A stretch of DNA of 64,000 nt from UBA2256 sp964531105 (GCA_964531105.1 CAZHFN010000009.1:1-64000); one strand, 5' to 3'. Counted from the first letter of the stretch, positions 1 to 8,492 are shown. Program-made: numbers and translations. The notes: generated from the sequence alone by a model not told the origin.

Positions 1-54
1 CCAGCGACCTACGGATTATGAGTCCGCAGCTCTAACCAACTGAGCTAAGGGCCC
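1..54 (-). tRNA. tRNA with CAT anticodon, partial (probably tRNA-Ile2)
   Basis: On the minus strand the 5' acceptor arm starts at 54 (GGGCCCT), followed by a TAGCTCAG D-arm and an anticodon loop CTCATAA with anticodon CAT at 20-18. The 3' half (end of the T-arm, acceptor and CCA) lies outside the window. The acceptor and D-arm sequence and the GGTCGCTGG variable/T-arm start resemble the E. coli tRNA-Ile2 whose CAT anticodon is modified to lysidine more than the elongator tRNA-Met, but an elongator Met tRNA cannot be excluded without the missing half. Confidence 0.9.
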
Positions 55-105
55 GAATGTCGGGGCGCCGCCTTAAGGCCCGAAAGCCCAGCGACACAGG
101 TGAAG

Positions 106-134
106 ACTATATAGAGAGGGCCTAAAAAAGTCAA
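106..134 (-). promoter_or_regulatory. sigma-70 promoter of the tRNA gene
   Basis: Minus-strand TTGACT (134-129) and TATAGT (111-106) are separated by exactly 17 bases, a near-consensus housekeeping promoter. The predicted start near 99 would give a leader of about 45 nt before the mature tRNA 5' end at 54. Confidence 0.65.
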
Positions 135-149
135 CGGAAGCACCCAGGC

Positions 150-284
150 GGAGCAAGCACGATGGACACAGTCAGCTGAGAATTATGTTTGCACAGAGCA
201 AGGGCGGCGGACACTGCCTGTTAAGGATTATATTTGTGTGGAGCAATCGCGGGCGTCACTGCCAGTTAAGGATTATGTCGGCGC
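150..284. repeat. three-copy imperfect 45-bp tandem repeat
   Basis: Three diverged units start at 150, 195 and 240, each beginning with (g/a)gagcaa and carrying an attat motif at 182, 227 and 272, spaced exactly 45 bases. The repeat fills much of the gene-free stretch 55-391 between the tRNA and the HAD gene. I see no convincing open frame across it. Nothing else is evident in the stretch apart from the tRNA promoter and the ribosome binding site of the next gene. Confidence 0.6.
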
Positions 285-391
285 GAGGCTAAGCGTGAGG
301 CTAAGCCCCACGGAACCCTTTACAAGGGGGTCTTTAACCCCAAGCCCCTTCCATTGCATTATTGCTTTGTACAGCAACGGGGGAGTGGCAC

Positions 392-1078
392 ATGATCGAA
401 GTAAACGGCATGATTGAAGTGGATGGCATGGCGATCCGGGCGGTCGCTTTCGATATGGATGGGCTTATGTTCGACAGCGAGCGGGTGGCTACCGATTTAT
501 GGAAGGCCGCGGGCGCCGCCGAGGGCTGGACGCTTTCGGACGATGTGCTCATGGGACTGGTAGGGCATTCCGCAGCCGAAGGCCGCAGGCTCTTACTGAG
601 CCAGTTGGGGCCGAGTTTCCCCTACGACAAGGTGAGAGCCTGGCGAATTTCCATGGAAGCCGAGTATTACCGCGACAATCTCGTTCCCCTCAAACCGGGG
701 CTTATTGAACTCCTGGACGGCCTGGCTCGCTCAAGAGTACCGCTGGCCGTGGCTACATCCACCACAAGGCCCAGAGTCCTGCCCCTCATGAAAAAGGCCG
801 GCATACTGGATCGATTCCAGTTTCTTCTATGCGGCGATGAGGTGGAGCAACCCAAGCCCAACCCTGAGATTTACATAAAAACGATTGTACGCCTGGGCGT
901 TAAACCGTCGGAGTGCCTAGTTTTGGAGGACTCCCTGGCAGGCGTAGCGGCCGCCCATGGTGCGCAGGCTGTGGTGTTCATGATCCCCGATCTGATAGCT
1001 CCCGATGCCGAAGCTCTGGGCAGGGCGAGGCGAGTCTTCGCTTCTCTGGACGAGGTCAGGGTTTATCTGGGTCTTTAA
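392..1078 (+). CDS. HAD-superfamily hydrolase, beta-phosphoglucomutase-like
   Basis: 228-residue HAD subfamily IA protein. Motif I is FDMDGLMFDSE with the nucleophile and acid/base aspartates at residues 21 and 23. Motif II is the ATSTT segment, and the C-terminal part has KPNPEIY (motif III lysine) and VLEDSLAG (motif IV acidic residues). A helical cap lies between motifs I and II. Such proteins act on small phosphorylated sugars or similar metabolites in the cytosol; the substrate cannot be told from sequence. ATG 392 is chosen because GGGGGAG lies 6-7 bases upstream; ATG 428, just before the conserved core, is a possible alternative. It stands alone between the tRNA and the convergent mgtC-type gene. 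Confidence 0.85.
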   Translation: MIEVNGMIEVDGMAIRAVAFDMDGLMFDSERVATDLWKAAGAAEGWTLSDDVLMGLVGHSAAEGRRLLLSQLGPSFPYDKVRAWRISMEAEYYRDNLVPLKPGLIELLDGLARSRVPLAVATSTTRPRVLPLMKKAGILDRFQFLLCGDEVEQPKPNPEIYIKTIVRLGVKPSECLVLEDSLAGVAAAHGAQAVVFMIPDLIAPDAEALGRARRVFASLDEVRVYLGL

Positions 1079-1166
1079 AAGCATTGCGGGCGGCGCGGCA
1101 CCGTAGCTCAGGAACGCTTGCAGCCAGAAGACGTGAATAACACGTCTCATGCGCCGCGAATAAATC

Positions 1167-1868
1167 CTATAGGTTTTCCTCAATCTTCACCTTCTCCACA
1201 TCGCCGATCTTGCGCAGCTCCTTGAAGAGGCTCTCTATGTTGAGGGCTATGGGTATCTTGGCCAAGTAGGTGAGTTTAGTGGATCCCTTGCCAATGTCCA
1301 GGCTGGCATCCACCGACTGAACCTTGATGCCGTGGGCGCAGAGCACCTTGTACACCATCTCCCTATTCAGGGAGGATTCAGCGAACCAGACGCTCACGTA
1401 CTTGAAGCGCTCGGCGGGGAATATCCGTCGTTCCAGGGGCTCCAGAAAGGCTAGGGCGAAGATGACCAGACCCAGGGCGATGAGGCTGGCAATCCACATG
1501 CCGGCGCCTATGGTGAGCCCAATGGCAGCCACCACCCAGAGGCTGGCCGCGGTGGTCATTCCTTTGACATTGTTACCGATTTTTATAAAGGCGCCGGCAC
1601 CTAAAAAGCCAATGCCAGACACTACCTGGGCGGCTATGCGCCCCGGATCGCCCTTGTCCAAGGCTATTGTTTGGGGCATCCAGATGGAGAGCATCATAAG
1701 AAGGCAGGATCCGAGGATGATGAGGATGTGGGTGCGCAAGCCAGCTACCTGGCGGCGCATTTCCCGCTCCGCACCGATTATCCCCCCCGCCACCATGGCT
1801 ACTAGAAGGCGCACCAGCGCGACCTCAGTAGTTATATCCTTCGCGGAAAGCAGTTCCAGAATATTCAT
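1167..1868 (-). CDS. MgtC/SapB family membrane protein
   Basis: 233-residue protein with the MgtC/SapB core. The N-terminal segment ARLLVA-type helix is followed by GGIIGAEREMRRQVAGLRTH, the family signature, and then by further hydrophobic helices including the VVSGIGFLGAGAFI segment. A soluble C-terminal domain of about 80 residues (from RFKYVSVWF) resembles the ACT-like tail of MgtC. MgtC proteins are inner-membrane proteins linked to growth at low magnesium and to ATP synthase control; a specific role here is not shown. It overlaps the upstream DinB-like gene by 4 bases (ATGA), so the two are translationally coupled. Confidence 0.85.
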   Translation of the reverse strand: MNILELLSAKDITTEVALVRLLVAMVAGGIIGAEREMRRQVAGLRTHILIILGSCLLMMLSIWMPQTIALDKGDPGRIAAQVVSGIGFLGAGAFIKIGNNVKGMTTAASLWVVAAIGLTIGAGMWIASLIALGLVIFALAFLEPLERRIFPAERFKYVSVWFAESSLNREMVYKVLCAHGIKVQSVDASLDIGKGSTKLTYLAKIPIALNIESLFKELRKIGDVEKVKIEENL

Positions 1869-2356
1869 CGCTTTACCTCGGCATAAGCTTTGCTATTCCT
1901 CTCAAGGTATCGCAGATGGGAATCGGCGTGGTCGGTGTAAATTTTCAGCACATCGACGAGTTTCAGCTCGCCCCGCTCAGGGTGAATGATAAAAGCATTC
2001 TGCCAGGCTTCGTCACTCAGTCGCCTCAGGGATTCGGCCAGTATTTTGCGCAGAGCCACCGCCAGATCCAGGCAGAAAATGCCGTCGCTCGCCCCGTAAT
2101 TGTTCTTGGCTCTCCAGGCTTCCTGATTCCAGGCGGGAACCTTGATGCCGGGCTCGGCGACAGCGCCCCGTATCCGTAAAACCAGATTGCAATCGGCGTC
2201 CAGAAGATGTACCAGATGTTCGTTGCTGGACCATGCATCCGCGATGGGAGGGATAAAACGCAGTTCGTCGGGGCTCATGGCATTGATCTTTTCAATCAGG
2301 CTGTCATAGGCATGCTCAAAAGCCCGAACCAGTGCGACAAACTCATTCCTGTCCAT
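1865..2356 (-). CDS. DinB-like putative metal-binding four-helix protein
   Basis: 163 residues with the DinB/YfiT pattern: an AWSSNEHLVHLLDAD segment (first His region) and YTDHADSHLRYLERN near the C-terminus, supplying histidines spaced as in the metal site of this superfamily. Function is unknown; relatives include thiol transferases (bacillithiol, mycothiol or glutathione dependent). ATG 2356 is preferred over upstream in-frame starts because AGGAGAGG lies just before it and a longer protein would run into the divergent glpK promoter. It is the first gene of a two-gene unit with the mgtC-type gene. Confidence 0.7.
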   Translation of the reverse strand: MDRNEFVALVRAFEHAYDSLIEKINAMSPDELRFIPPIADAWSSNEHLVHLLDADCNLVLRIRGAVAEPGIKVPAWNQEAWRAKNNYGASDGIFCLDLAVALRKILAESLRRLSDEAWQNAFIIHPERGELKLVDVLKIYTDHADSHLRYLERNSKAYAEVKR

Positions 2357-2414
2357 ACCCTCTCCTGCGGACGCTTTGGTCATTTTTCGCGTTCCGCCCT
2401 CGTCCTTTACAGAG

Positions 2415-2420
2415 TATACT
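2415..2420 (+). promoter_or_regulatory. candidate -10 element of glpK (leaderless start)
   Basis: TATACT ends 6 bases before the glpK ATG, so initiation would fall at or next to the A of the start codon. A -35 is weak (GTTCCG at 2391-2396, 18-base spacer). Confidence 0.4.
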
Positions 2421-2426
2421 ACGTCC

Positions 2427-3917
2427 ATGTCGACGAAAGAACAGTACATTCTCGCCCTGGATCAGGGCACAACCTCATCACGGGCAATTCTATTCAATCG
2501 GGACGGTATTATCATCGGCGTAAAACAGATAGCCTTCAAGCAGATATTCCCCAAACCCGGCTGGGTGGAGCACGATCCCGAGGAAATATGGTCCAGCCAG
2601 CTGGCAGCGGCCAGGGGAGCCATTGCAGCAGCTCAGATAGAAAGCGAGCAGATCCTGGCCATCGGTATCACCAATCAGCGCGAGACGAGCCTTCTATGGG
2701 AGAAGGATACCGGCGCCCCCGTATACAATGCCATAGTCTGGCAGTGCAGAAGGTCTGCGGGTATTTGCGAAGAGCTGAGAGCTGCGGGGGCCGAGAAGAC
2801 AATCAGGGAGAAGACTGGTCTTGTCCTGGATCCTTACTTTTCGGGCACCAAGCTGTCCTGGCTTTTCAGGGAAAGGCCTGAACTGCGCCGCAGGGCCGAA
2901 AAGGGCGAACTGCTCTTCGGCACGGTCGATTCCTGGCTAATCTATAGGCTCACAGGCCGCCACGCCACCGACCCTACCAATGCCAGCCGCACCCTTCTTT
3001 TCAATATCCATACTCGTTCCTGGGACAAAGAACTTTTATCCCTCATGGATATTCCCGAAGCTATTCTGCCCGAAGTGCTTCCCAGCTCGGGAGCCTTTGG
3101 CAGCACCCGGCTCGAGCTCTTCGGCCATTCCATACCCGTAACGGGAGTCGCCGGCGACCAGCAGGCCGCCTTGTTCGGCCATGCCTGCTTCAGCCCCGGG
3201 GAGGCTAAAAACACCTACGGAACCGGTTGTTTTACCCTCATGAATACCGGGCCTTTTCCCGTGGCCTCCCAACACAATCTTCTAACTACCGTCGCCTGGG
3301 ATTTGGGCAAGGGTTACACCTACGCGCTGGAAGGTTCGGTATTCATCGCCGGGGCCGTCATCCAATGGCTTAGGGACCAGATGGGACTATTAGCCGAATC
3401 GGCGGAGAGCGAAGGACTCGCTCGTTCTGTGCCCGATACTGGCGGAGTCTACCTGGTGCCTGCTTTTGTAGGCCTAGGCGCCCCCTACTGGGACTCAGAG
3501 GTCAGGGGCACCGTTGTGGGCATAACCAGGGGCACCACAAGGGCTCACTTTGTGCGCGCGGCCCTAGAAGCCATTGCCTACGAATCCAGGGATCTTTTGG
3601 AGGCCATGGAAAAGGACTCAGGCCGCGCCCTTTCCGGCATAAAGGCCGACGGAGGGGCTTCGGCCAACTCCTTCCTCATGCAGTTCCAGGCCGACATAAG
3701 CGGACGCTCGGTGGTCCTGCCCGAGGTGGCCGAGACTACAGCCCTGGGCGCGGCCTACTTGGCCGGCCTGGCTGCCGGCTACTGGTCGGGGTTGGACGAA
3801 ATAAAGAAAAACTGGCGCAGAAAGCGGGAGTTCAAGCCAGCCATGGCCTTAGAACAGCGCCAGATGATGGTTGCAGGCTGGGAAAAGGCGGTAGCGGCAG
3901 CCAGGAGTTTTCGCTAA
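2427..3917 (+). CDS. glpK: glycerol kinase
   Basis: 496 residues, the normal length for GlpK. It phosphorylates glycerol to sn-glycerol 3-phosphate. The N-terminal ATPase motif is LALDQGTTSSRAILF and the conserved NQRETSLLWEKDTG segment follows. The glycerol-binding region reads AIVWQCRRS, and the second FGGY domain carries GTGCFTLMNTG and DGGASANSFLMQFQAD. The likely start is ATG 2427 (MSTKEQYILALDQG). There is no Shine-Dalgarno, but TATACT at 2415-2420 lies 6 bases before it, so the mRNA may be leaderless. It is divergent from the DinB-like gene. No glycerol facilitator or glycerol-3-phosphate dehydrogenase is adjacent. Confidence 0.96.
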   Translation: MSTKEQYILALDQGTTSSRAILFNRDGIIIGVKQIAFKQIFPKPGWVEHDPEEIWSSQLAAARGAIAAAQIESEQILAIGITNQRETSLLWEKDTGAPVYNAIVWQCRRSAGICEELRAAGAEKTIREKTGLVLDPYFSGTKLSWLFRERPELRRRAEKGELLFGTVDSWLIYRLTGRHATDPTNASRTLLFNIHTRSWDKELLSLMDIPEAILPEVLPSSGAFGSTRLELFGHSIPVTGVAGDQQAALFGHACFSPGEAKNTYGTGCFTLMNTGPFPVASQHNLLTTVAWDLGKGYTYALEGSVFIAGAVIQWLRDQMGLLAESAESEGLARSVPDTGGVYLVPAFVGLGAPYWDSEVRGTVVGITRGTTRAHFVRAALEAIAYESRDLLEAMEKDSGRALSGIKADGGASANSFLMQFQADISGRSVVLPEVAETTALGAAYLAGLAAGYWSGLDEIKKNWRRKREFKPAMALEQRQMMVAGWEKAVAAARSFR

Positions 3918-3961
3918 GATAAGCCCTTGAACGCTCCACTCGATACGGGAGGATTCCGAAT

Positions 3962-4420
3962 ATGAATAGAGTCGACCAAGCCCTCGCGCTGCACCGCGGC
4001 GGCTCATCCTGCTCGCAGGCTGTCTTTGTACCCTTCGCCGCTGATTTTGGGCTGGACGAAGGCCTGGCCCACAGGCTTTCAGGGGGCCTTGGTGGTGGAA
4101 TAGGCCGATTAGGCCTTACCTGCGGAGCGATTACCGGCGGAGTGCTCGCCCTGGGCCTGATCTATGCCAGTGAAACTGGGGCAGATCAGGAAGCCAAGAT
4201 GAAAACCTACGAGGTTGTCGCTAAATTCGTCGCCGACATGGAAGCTCTTCATGGATCTTCCCAGTGCAGGCTTCTTTTGGAAGGTGCCGATCTTTGGAAA
4301 GCCGAGGATAGAGATGCGGTCAAGGCCAAGGGATTGGGTGACAAGGTCTGCAACGTCATCATCGCAGACGCGGTTCGCTATGTGGAAGGCCACTTGCCCA
4401 AAGGAAATCGCAATGGATGA
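3962..4420 (+). CDS. C_GCAxxG_C_C family redox protein
   Basis: 152 residues. An early SSCSQAV cysteine, a glycine-rich GGLGGGIGRLGLTCGAITGG segment and the later SSQCRLLL and DKVCNVI cysteines match the C_GCAxxG_C_C family of small putative redox or metal-binding proteins, often annotated as split-soret cytochrome-like although no haem motif is seen here. The ATG follows GGGAGGATTCCGAAT. The stop overlaps the start of the next gene (ATGGATGA), so this gene, the SagB-type nitroreductase and probably the adenosine-kinase-like gene form a unit. Cellular role unknown. Confidence 0.8.
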   Translation: MNRVDQALALHRGGSSCSQAVFVPFAADFGLDEGLAHRLSGGLGGGIGRLGLTCGAITGGVLALGLIYASETGADQEAKMKTYEVVAKFVADMEALHGSSQCRLLLEGADLWKAEDRDAVKAKGLGDKVCNVIIADAVRYVEGHLPKGNRNG

Positions 4421-5189
4421 ACGATTTCTCCAGGGCAGACATTTTCTCAAGTCCAACTGGGATTTAGTAAAGGAAACCACCTCGGATCAATCCCGCGGGT
4501 TGCCCCCTCCACCCCAGCAATTGCCGCCGGAATCGGACGACAGCGTGGTAGCCCTTCCTCCGGTGGACCAGGCCTATGGTGCCGATTCTGCTCAGGCTTC
4601 ACCGCCGGTAGTCCTGCATCGTTTATTGCAGACAAGAAGGTCCAGGCGTGCCTTCAAGGTTGAAAACCTCTCCCTGGCCAATTTATCCTATCTGCTCTGG
4701 TCCTGCGAGGGCGTACGGGAGAACCGGGGCAAGTATTCCTTCCGCACCACACCCTCGGGAGGGGCCCGCCATCCCCTGGATGTCTATGTCTTCGCCAGGC
4801 GGATAGAAGGGCTCAAGCCCGGGCTGTACCGCTACCTGCCCCTGGAGCACTCCCTGGTGCTCGAAAGGGAAGGCGATGATTCCGATGCCCTCGACAAGGC
4901 GCTGATGGGCCAGCTCAGGAATTCTTCCTGCGTAATCCTATGGGCCGCAGTGCCGTATAGAAGCGAATGGCGCTACGGAAAGGCCGCCGATAAGCTGGTG
5001 GCCCTGGATGCGGGCCACTCCTGCCAGAACCTTTACCTGGCCTGCGAAGCCCTGGGCCTGGGCACCTGCGCGATAGGCGCCTACGATCAGCAGACCCTGG
5101 ACGAATACCTGGGCCTGGACGGCGAGGATATGTTCGCCATGTATGCGGCTCCCGTGGGTATTCCGGGCGGAGTTTCCCTGGACGACTGA
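4413..5189 (+). CDS. SagB-type nitroreductase/dehydrogenase
   Basis: 258-residue FMN-dependent nitroreductase-fold protein of the SagB-like group. The N-terminal HFLKSNWDL is followed by the core RRSRRAF (FMN phosphate contacts), PSGGARHPLDVYVF, LDAGHSCQNLYLACEALGLG and a C-terminal PVGIPG. SagB enzymes oxidise azolines in peptide natural products, but many stand-alone homologues exist; no cyclodehydratase (YcaO) or precursor peptide gene is nearby, so a general oxidoreductase role is more likely. ATG 4413 is chosen because it follows AAGGAAAT and overlaps the previous stop; a longer open frame upstream lies inside the previous gene. Confidence 0.85.
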   Translation: MDERFLQGRHFLKSNWDLVKETTSDQSRGLPPPPQQLPPESDDSVVALPPVDQAYGADSAQASPPVVLHRLLQTRRSRRAFKVENLSLANLSYLLWSCEGVRENRGKYSFRTTPSGGARHPLDVYVFARRIEGLKPGLYRYLPLEHSLVLEREGDDSDALDKALMGQLRNSSCVILWAAVPYRSEWRYGKAADKLVALDAGHSCQNLYLACEALGLGTCAIGAYDQQTLDEYLGLDGEDMFAMYAAPVGIPGGVSLDD

Positions 5190-5218
5190 AGCGTATATTA
5201 CAACTTGGAGGATAGACG

Positions 5219-5704
5219 ATGGATCTAGATTTTGTACAACTCTCAGTGCCCGCCGACTGCAATATAGTGGTAGGCCAGTCCCATTTCATTAAGACCGTGG
5301 AAGATATAGCCGAGATCATGGCTGGTTCAGTACCTGGGGCCAAGTATGGACTGGCCTTCAGCGAAGCCTCGGGACCCTGCCTGGTGAGGACAGCGGGGAA
5401 TGCTCCGGATCTGGAGGCCGCCGCCAGGGATTGCGCACTCGCCGTGGGGGCAGGCCATAGCTTCTATCTCATCCTAGGCCCCGGAGCCTATCCTATCAAC
5501 GTATTGGACAGGATAAAGGCCTGCCCCGAGGTATGCAGAATCTTCGCCGCCACCGCCAATCCACTTCAGATTATCCGTGCCCGGAGCGCCCAGGGCGCCG
5601 GCATTCTGGGCGTGGTAGACGGCTTTTCACCCAAGGGCGTCGAAACCGACGCCGACAAGGCCGATCGCAAGGCCATGCTTCGGAAGTTTGGCTACAAGTT
5701 CTGA
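5219..5704 (+). CDS. adenosine-specific kinase family protein (DUF355)
   Basis: 161 residues matching the small conserved DUF355/COG1839 family over its full length: NIVVGQSHFIKTVEDIAEI near the N-terminus, KYGLAFSEASG in the middle, a GHSFYLILG strand, and ICRIFAATANP and GAGILGVVDG-type segments. The family is mainly known from archaea and some anaerobic bacteria and is annotated as adenosine-specific kinase on the strength of structural and ligand data; enzymatic function is weakly supported. A GGAGG precedes ATG 5219. It follows the nitroreductase gene by about 30 bases and converges with the ABC transporter operon. Confidence 0.85.
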   Translation: MDLDFVQLSVPADCNIVVGQSHFIKTVEDIAEIMAGSVPGAKYGLAFSEASGPCLVRTAGNAPDLEAAARDCALAVGAGHSFYLILGPGAYPINVLDRIKACPEVCRIFAATANPLQIIRARSAQGAGILGVVDGFSPKGVETDADKADRKAMLRKFGYKF

Positions 5705-5727
5705 ATTTGCCCGGGCTTTTCACGCGT

Positions 5728-6519
5728 TCAGCCTAAAAGATCCCTATCCTCTGCGTATTCCCTTCCCCGTGATTTTCTGAAGAGTTCCACCAAGTCTGCA
5801 ACCTGCATGCTCTCTTTTTCGGGACCGCTCACATCGGCCAGAATCTGTCCCTCGTGCATCATTATCACCCGCTCGGCTTGTTCCAGCGCCCGCTTCATGT
5901 CGTGGGTGACGATGAGGGCGGTAAGCGCGTAGTCCGTGATAAAGCGCTTGGTAAGCCGGGCTACTATATCCGCATTGCCCGGATCCAGGGCTGCCGTATG
6001 CTCGTCCAGCAGCAGCACCGAAGGCCTGGACAGCACGGCCATGAGAAGGGTAAGGGCCTGGCGCTGGCCTCCCGAAAGGCGGGAAACGTTCTCCTTGAGC
6101 CTCGATTCCAGCCCCATGCCCAGTTGGGCGACTTCTTCGGCCAGAGCCTTGGCCTTGCTGGCTGTCACGGCGATGCGCAGGCTCCGTGGACCCTTTCGGG
6201 AGGCCAGCGCCAAGTTGTCTAAAATCGTCATCTCACCGGCGGTGCCCGCCAAGGGGTTCTGCCGCACCCTGCCCAAATAGCGAGCCCTCAGCCACTCGGG
6301 ATCCTTGCTGCAGTCCCTGCCATCCACAAGTACATGTCCGCCTCTCAATGGCACAGTGCCGGCGATAGCGTTGAGCAGCGTGCTCTTGCCCGCCCCGTTG
6401 GAGCCTATGATGGACACCGTCTGCCCCTTGGGCACGGTGAGGTTTATTTTGTTTAAAACCCTGTGCTCTTCGCCGCCGCCCTGGGGAAAGACAACTTCCA
6501 CCAATTCCATGCGTATCAT
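5728..6519 (-). CDS. ABC transporter ATP-binding protein (tryptophan/amino-acid type)
   Basis: 263-residue ATPase. Walker A is GSNGAGKST, the signature is LSGGQRQ, Walker B is VLLLDEHTAALDP and the H-loop is IVTHDMKRAL. The type matches the COG1101 ATPases that pair with COG4120 permeases and COG2984 binding proteins. Position-specific choice of ATG 6519 rests on its 4-base overlap (ATGA) with the permease stop and an AGGGG upstream. It is the last gene of a three-gene importer operon on the minus strand. The substrate is inferred from family only. Confidence 0.88.
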   Translation of the reverse strand: MIRMELVEVVFPQGGGEEHRVLNKINLTVPKGQTVSIIGSNGAGKSTLLNAIAGTVPLRGGHVLVDGRDCSKDPEWLRARYLGRVRQNPLAGTAGEMTILDNLALASRKGPRSLRIAVTASKAKALAEEVAQLGMGLESRLKENVSRLSGGQRQALTLLMAVLSRPSVLLLDEHTAALDPGNADIVARLTKRFITDYALTALIVTHDMKRALEQAERVIMMHEGQILADVSGPEKESMQVADLVELFRKSRGREYAEDRDLLG

Positions 6520-7469
6520 CGGCTGCCCCTTAAGTCTTTTCCTGGGGACTTGGGTCGCTTTCCTGCGTATTTGGAAATCCATACCGCGCCTATTATAAGA
6601 AGCGCTGTGAGAAGCCTCAGATCGTTGGGCGTTATTCCAGCAAGATAACCCCAAGATCGCGCAACGTACATGAGTCCCTTGAAAAGGATGGAACCCAAAA
6701 GAACCCGTAAAATCTGAATGGTGATGAATTGTGATTTAATGATGAGTTCGCCCAACATTACCGAGGCTAATCCCGAGGCCACGATTCCAGCGCCGAAATT
6801 AACATCGGCAAAACCCTGATATGAAGCGGCCAACGCGCCGGAAAGACCAGTAATACCGTTAGCCAGCGCTATGCCGAGAGTTCTCAGTGATACGGGATTT
6901 ATTCCCGCCTGCACCACCGAAGCTTCGTTGTCGCCCAACGCGCCCATGGCTATGCCCAGTTCGGTGTGAAAGAAAAGATCCATGAGACCCGCCACCAGCA
7001 AGGCTACTAAAAGGGCTGCCAGGAATACCGAAATATCCTGGGCAATGCCTGGCCCCAGCCAACCACGCGCGATATCCAAAAGAGGATTGTTTCGAATAAG
7101 AGGCAGGTTGGGCCTGCCGCCCAGAATTCTCAAGTTTATGGAATAAAAACCCGTCATGGTGACGATACCCGCCAGAATGGGCGGCACCTTGAGCTTGTGG
7201 TGAATCAGTGAGGTCGCCAGGCCCGCTGCAGCTCCGGCTGCAAAGCCCGCGATGAGGGCCAGCACGGGGGCGGCGGCCGCCACAAACCCGCCCGCCCCCG
7301 CGGCCAAAGCCCTGCCCGATACGCCCACAATAGCCCCGGCGGCCGCCGCCCCCGCCGGAAACGAACCCTCTACCGTGAGGTCGGGAAAATCCAAAACCCT
7401 GAAGCTGATAAAAAGCCCGAGGGCCATGATCCCGTAGACCAGGCCCTCGACAAGTATACCTTCGATCAT
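6516..7469 (-). CDS. ABC transporter permease (COG4120 type)
   Basis: 317-residue polytopic membrane protein with about eight or nine hydrophobic segments, of the branched-chain permease superfamily but specifically the YkjA/TrpY-like COG4120 group, with an FRVLDFPDLTVEGSF-type N-terminal segment and LGDNEASVVQAGIN in the cytoplasmic loop that contacts the ATPase. It lies between the binding-protein gene (4 bases apart) and the ATPase gene (4-base overlap), so transport of the same small solute is inferred. An alanine- and glycine-rich stretch near residues 40-90 is unusually repetitive. Confidence 0.87.
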   Translation of the reverse strand: MIEGILVEGLVYGIMALGLFISFRVLDFPDLTVEGSFPAGAAAAGAIVGVSGRALAAGAGGFVAAAAPVLALIAGFAAGAAAGLATSLIHHKLKVPPILAGIVTMTGFYSINLRILGGRPNLPLIRNNPLLDIARGWLGPGIAQDISVFLAALLVALLVAGLMDLFFHTELGIAMGALGDNEASVVQAGINPVSLRTLGIALANGITGLSGALAASYQGFADVNFGAGIVASGLASVMLGELIIKSQFITIQILRVLLGSILFKGLMYVARSWGYLAGITPNDLRLLTALLIIGAVWISKYAGKRPKSPGKDLRGSR

Positions 7470-7473
7470 CGGT

Positions 7474-8454
7474 CTATTTCTTGGTCACAGCGCCGCCGGA
7501 TACCAGGACAGTGGCCTTTTCCACCAGGGTGGGATCCAGGCTAAGCCCCAAGGCCTGGGCTACATCCAGGTTCAGCACCAGATCCATGGCCTCGGGATCC
7601 GTGGGAAGGAAGGGGGGAATATCCTTGGGTTTTTCGCCATTGAGAATTCTCACTACTATCTTGCCGGTGGCTCTGCCCATCTGATAGTAGTCGTAGCCCT
7701 GGGCTGCCAGCACGGGAATAGTCTCGGCCGATGAGGGATCAGCGGACATGAGAGGGATTTTCTTCTCCAGCGTCACTTCCGATACCGCGCTGAGAGCCGA
7801 GAAAACCGTGTTGTCGTTTCCTAGATAGAGGCCGTCTATGCGGTCCGCTATGGAAAGCAGGGCCGACTTTACCTCCGACGAATTGGTGATGGTCGCTTCC
7901 ACGTAGTCCAGGCCTTTCTCGGCACAGTAGGCTTTGACAATCTCGGCCAGGGCAAGGGAATTAGCCTCGCCGGAGGAATACAGGTGGCCAAGGCGCTTTA
8001 CAGGCGCTATAGCGAGCAGCATGTCCAGCTGCACCCGCACTGGGGTCATGTCCGAGGTGCCGGTCACATTAGCCCCGCCCTTGTCCATGCTCTCCACCAG
8101 GCCTGCCGAAACCGGGTCTGTCACCACCGAGAATACCACCGGCTTGTCTTTTATTTGGTTGACCAATGCCTGGGCCGTGGGAGTCGCGATACCTACAGCC
8201 ACCGAAACCTTGGCTTGCTTGAAGCGCTGGGCAATCTGGCCTGCGGTGGCCATGTCGGCATTGGAATTCTGCCTGTCCAGCTCCACATCGGGCTTGGCCT
8301 GGGATATCTCATCCACAATACCCTGCTCTACCGCGTCTAAGGCGGGGTGGGCTACAAACTTGGCAATACCTACAGTTTTCTTTCCGCCCGAGCATGATAG
8401 GGCAAGGAAGGCTGTCAGCACAGCAAATAGTGGGAGAAGTGAACGCTTGGACAT
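7474..8454 (-). CDS. ABC substrate-binding lipoprotein (COG2984 type)
   Basis: 326 residues with a lipoprotein signal peptide: positive N-terminus, hydrophobic run and lipobox LALSC with Cys21. The mature part matches the ABC_sub_bind family, with VGIATPTAQAL, PVVFSVVTDPVSAGLV and the VTGTSDMTPV hinge segment followed by ADRIDGLYLGNDN. Characterised relatives bind tryptophan or tyrosine; that assignment here is inference. GAGG precedes the ATG. It is the first gene of the binding protein-permease-ATPase operon, and its promoter is overlain by a perfect palindrome. Confidence 0.88.
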   Translation of the reverse strand: MSKRSLLPLFAVLTAFLALSCSGGKKTVGIAKFVAHPALDAVEQGIVDEISQAKPDVELDRQNSNADMATAGQIAQRFKQAKVSVAVGIATPTAQALVNQIKDKPVVFSVVTDPVSAGLVESMDKGGANVTGTSDMTPVRVQLDMLLAIAPVKRLGHLYSSGEANSLALAEIVKAYCAEKGLDYVEATITNSSEVKSALLSIADRIDGLYLGNDNTVFSALSAVSEVTLEKKIPLMSADPSSAETIPVLAAQGYDYYQMGRATGKIVVRILNGEKPKDIPPFLPTDPEAMDLVLNLDVAQALGLSLDPTLVEKATVLVSGGAVTKK

Positions 8455-8492
8455 TGGAAACCTCGTTTTCGCCTTAGTTGTTGAAAAGGCAG

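Noticed and set aside
150..284. Possible CRISPR array
   Set aside because: The units are contiguous and diverged, without unique spacers between conserved repeats, and no cas genes are in the window.
1129..1147. Terminator after the HAD gene
   Set aside because: AGACGTG/CACGTCT forms a 7-bp stem around AATAA, but there is no T-run on either side, so I did not list it as a terminator.
2207..2881. 224-codon plus-strand frame across the dinB-glpK junction
   Set aside because: It overlaps both real genes in another frame and shows no family similarity.
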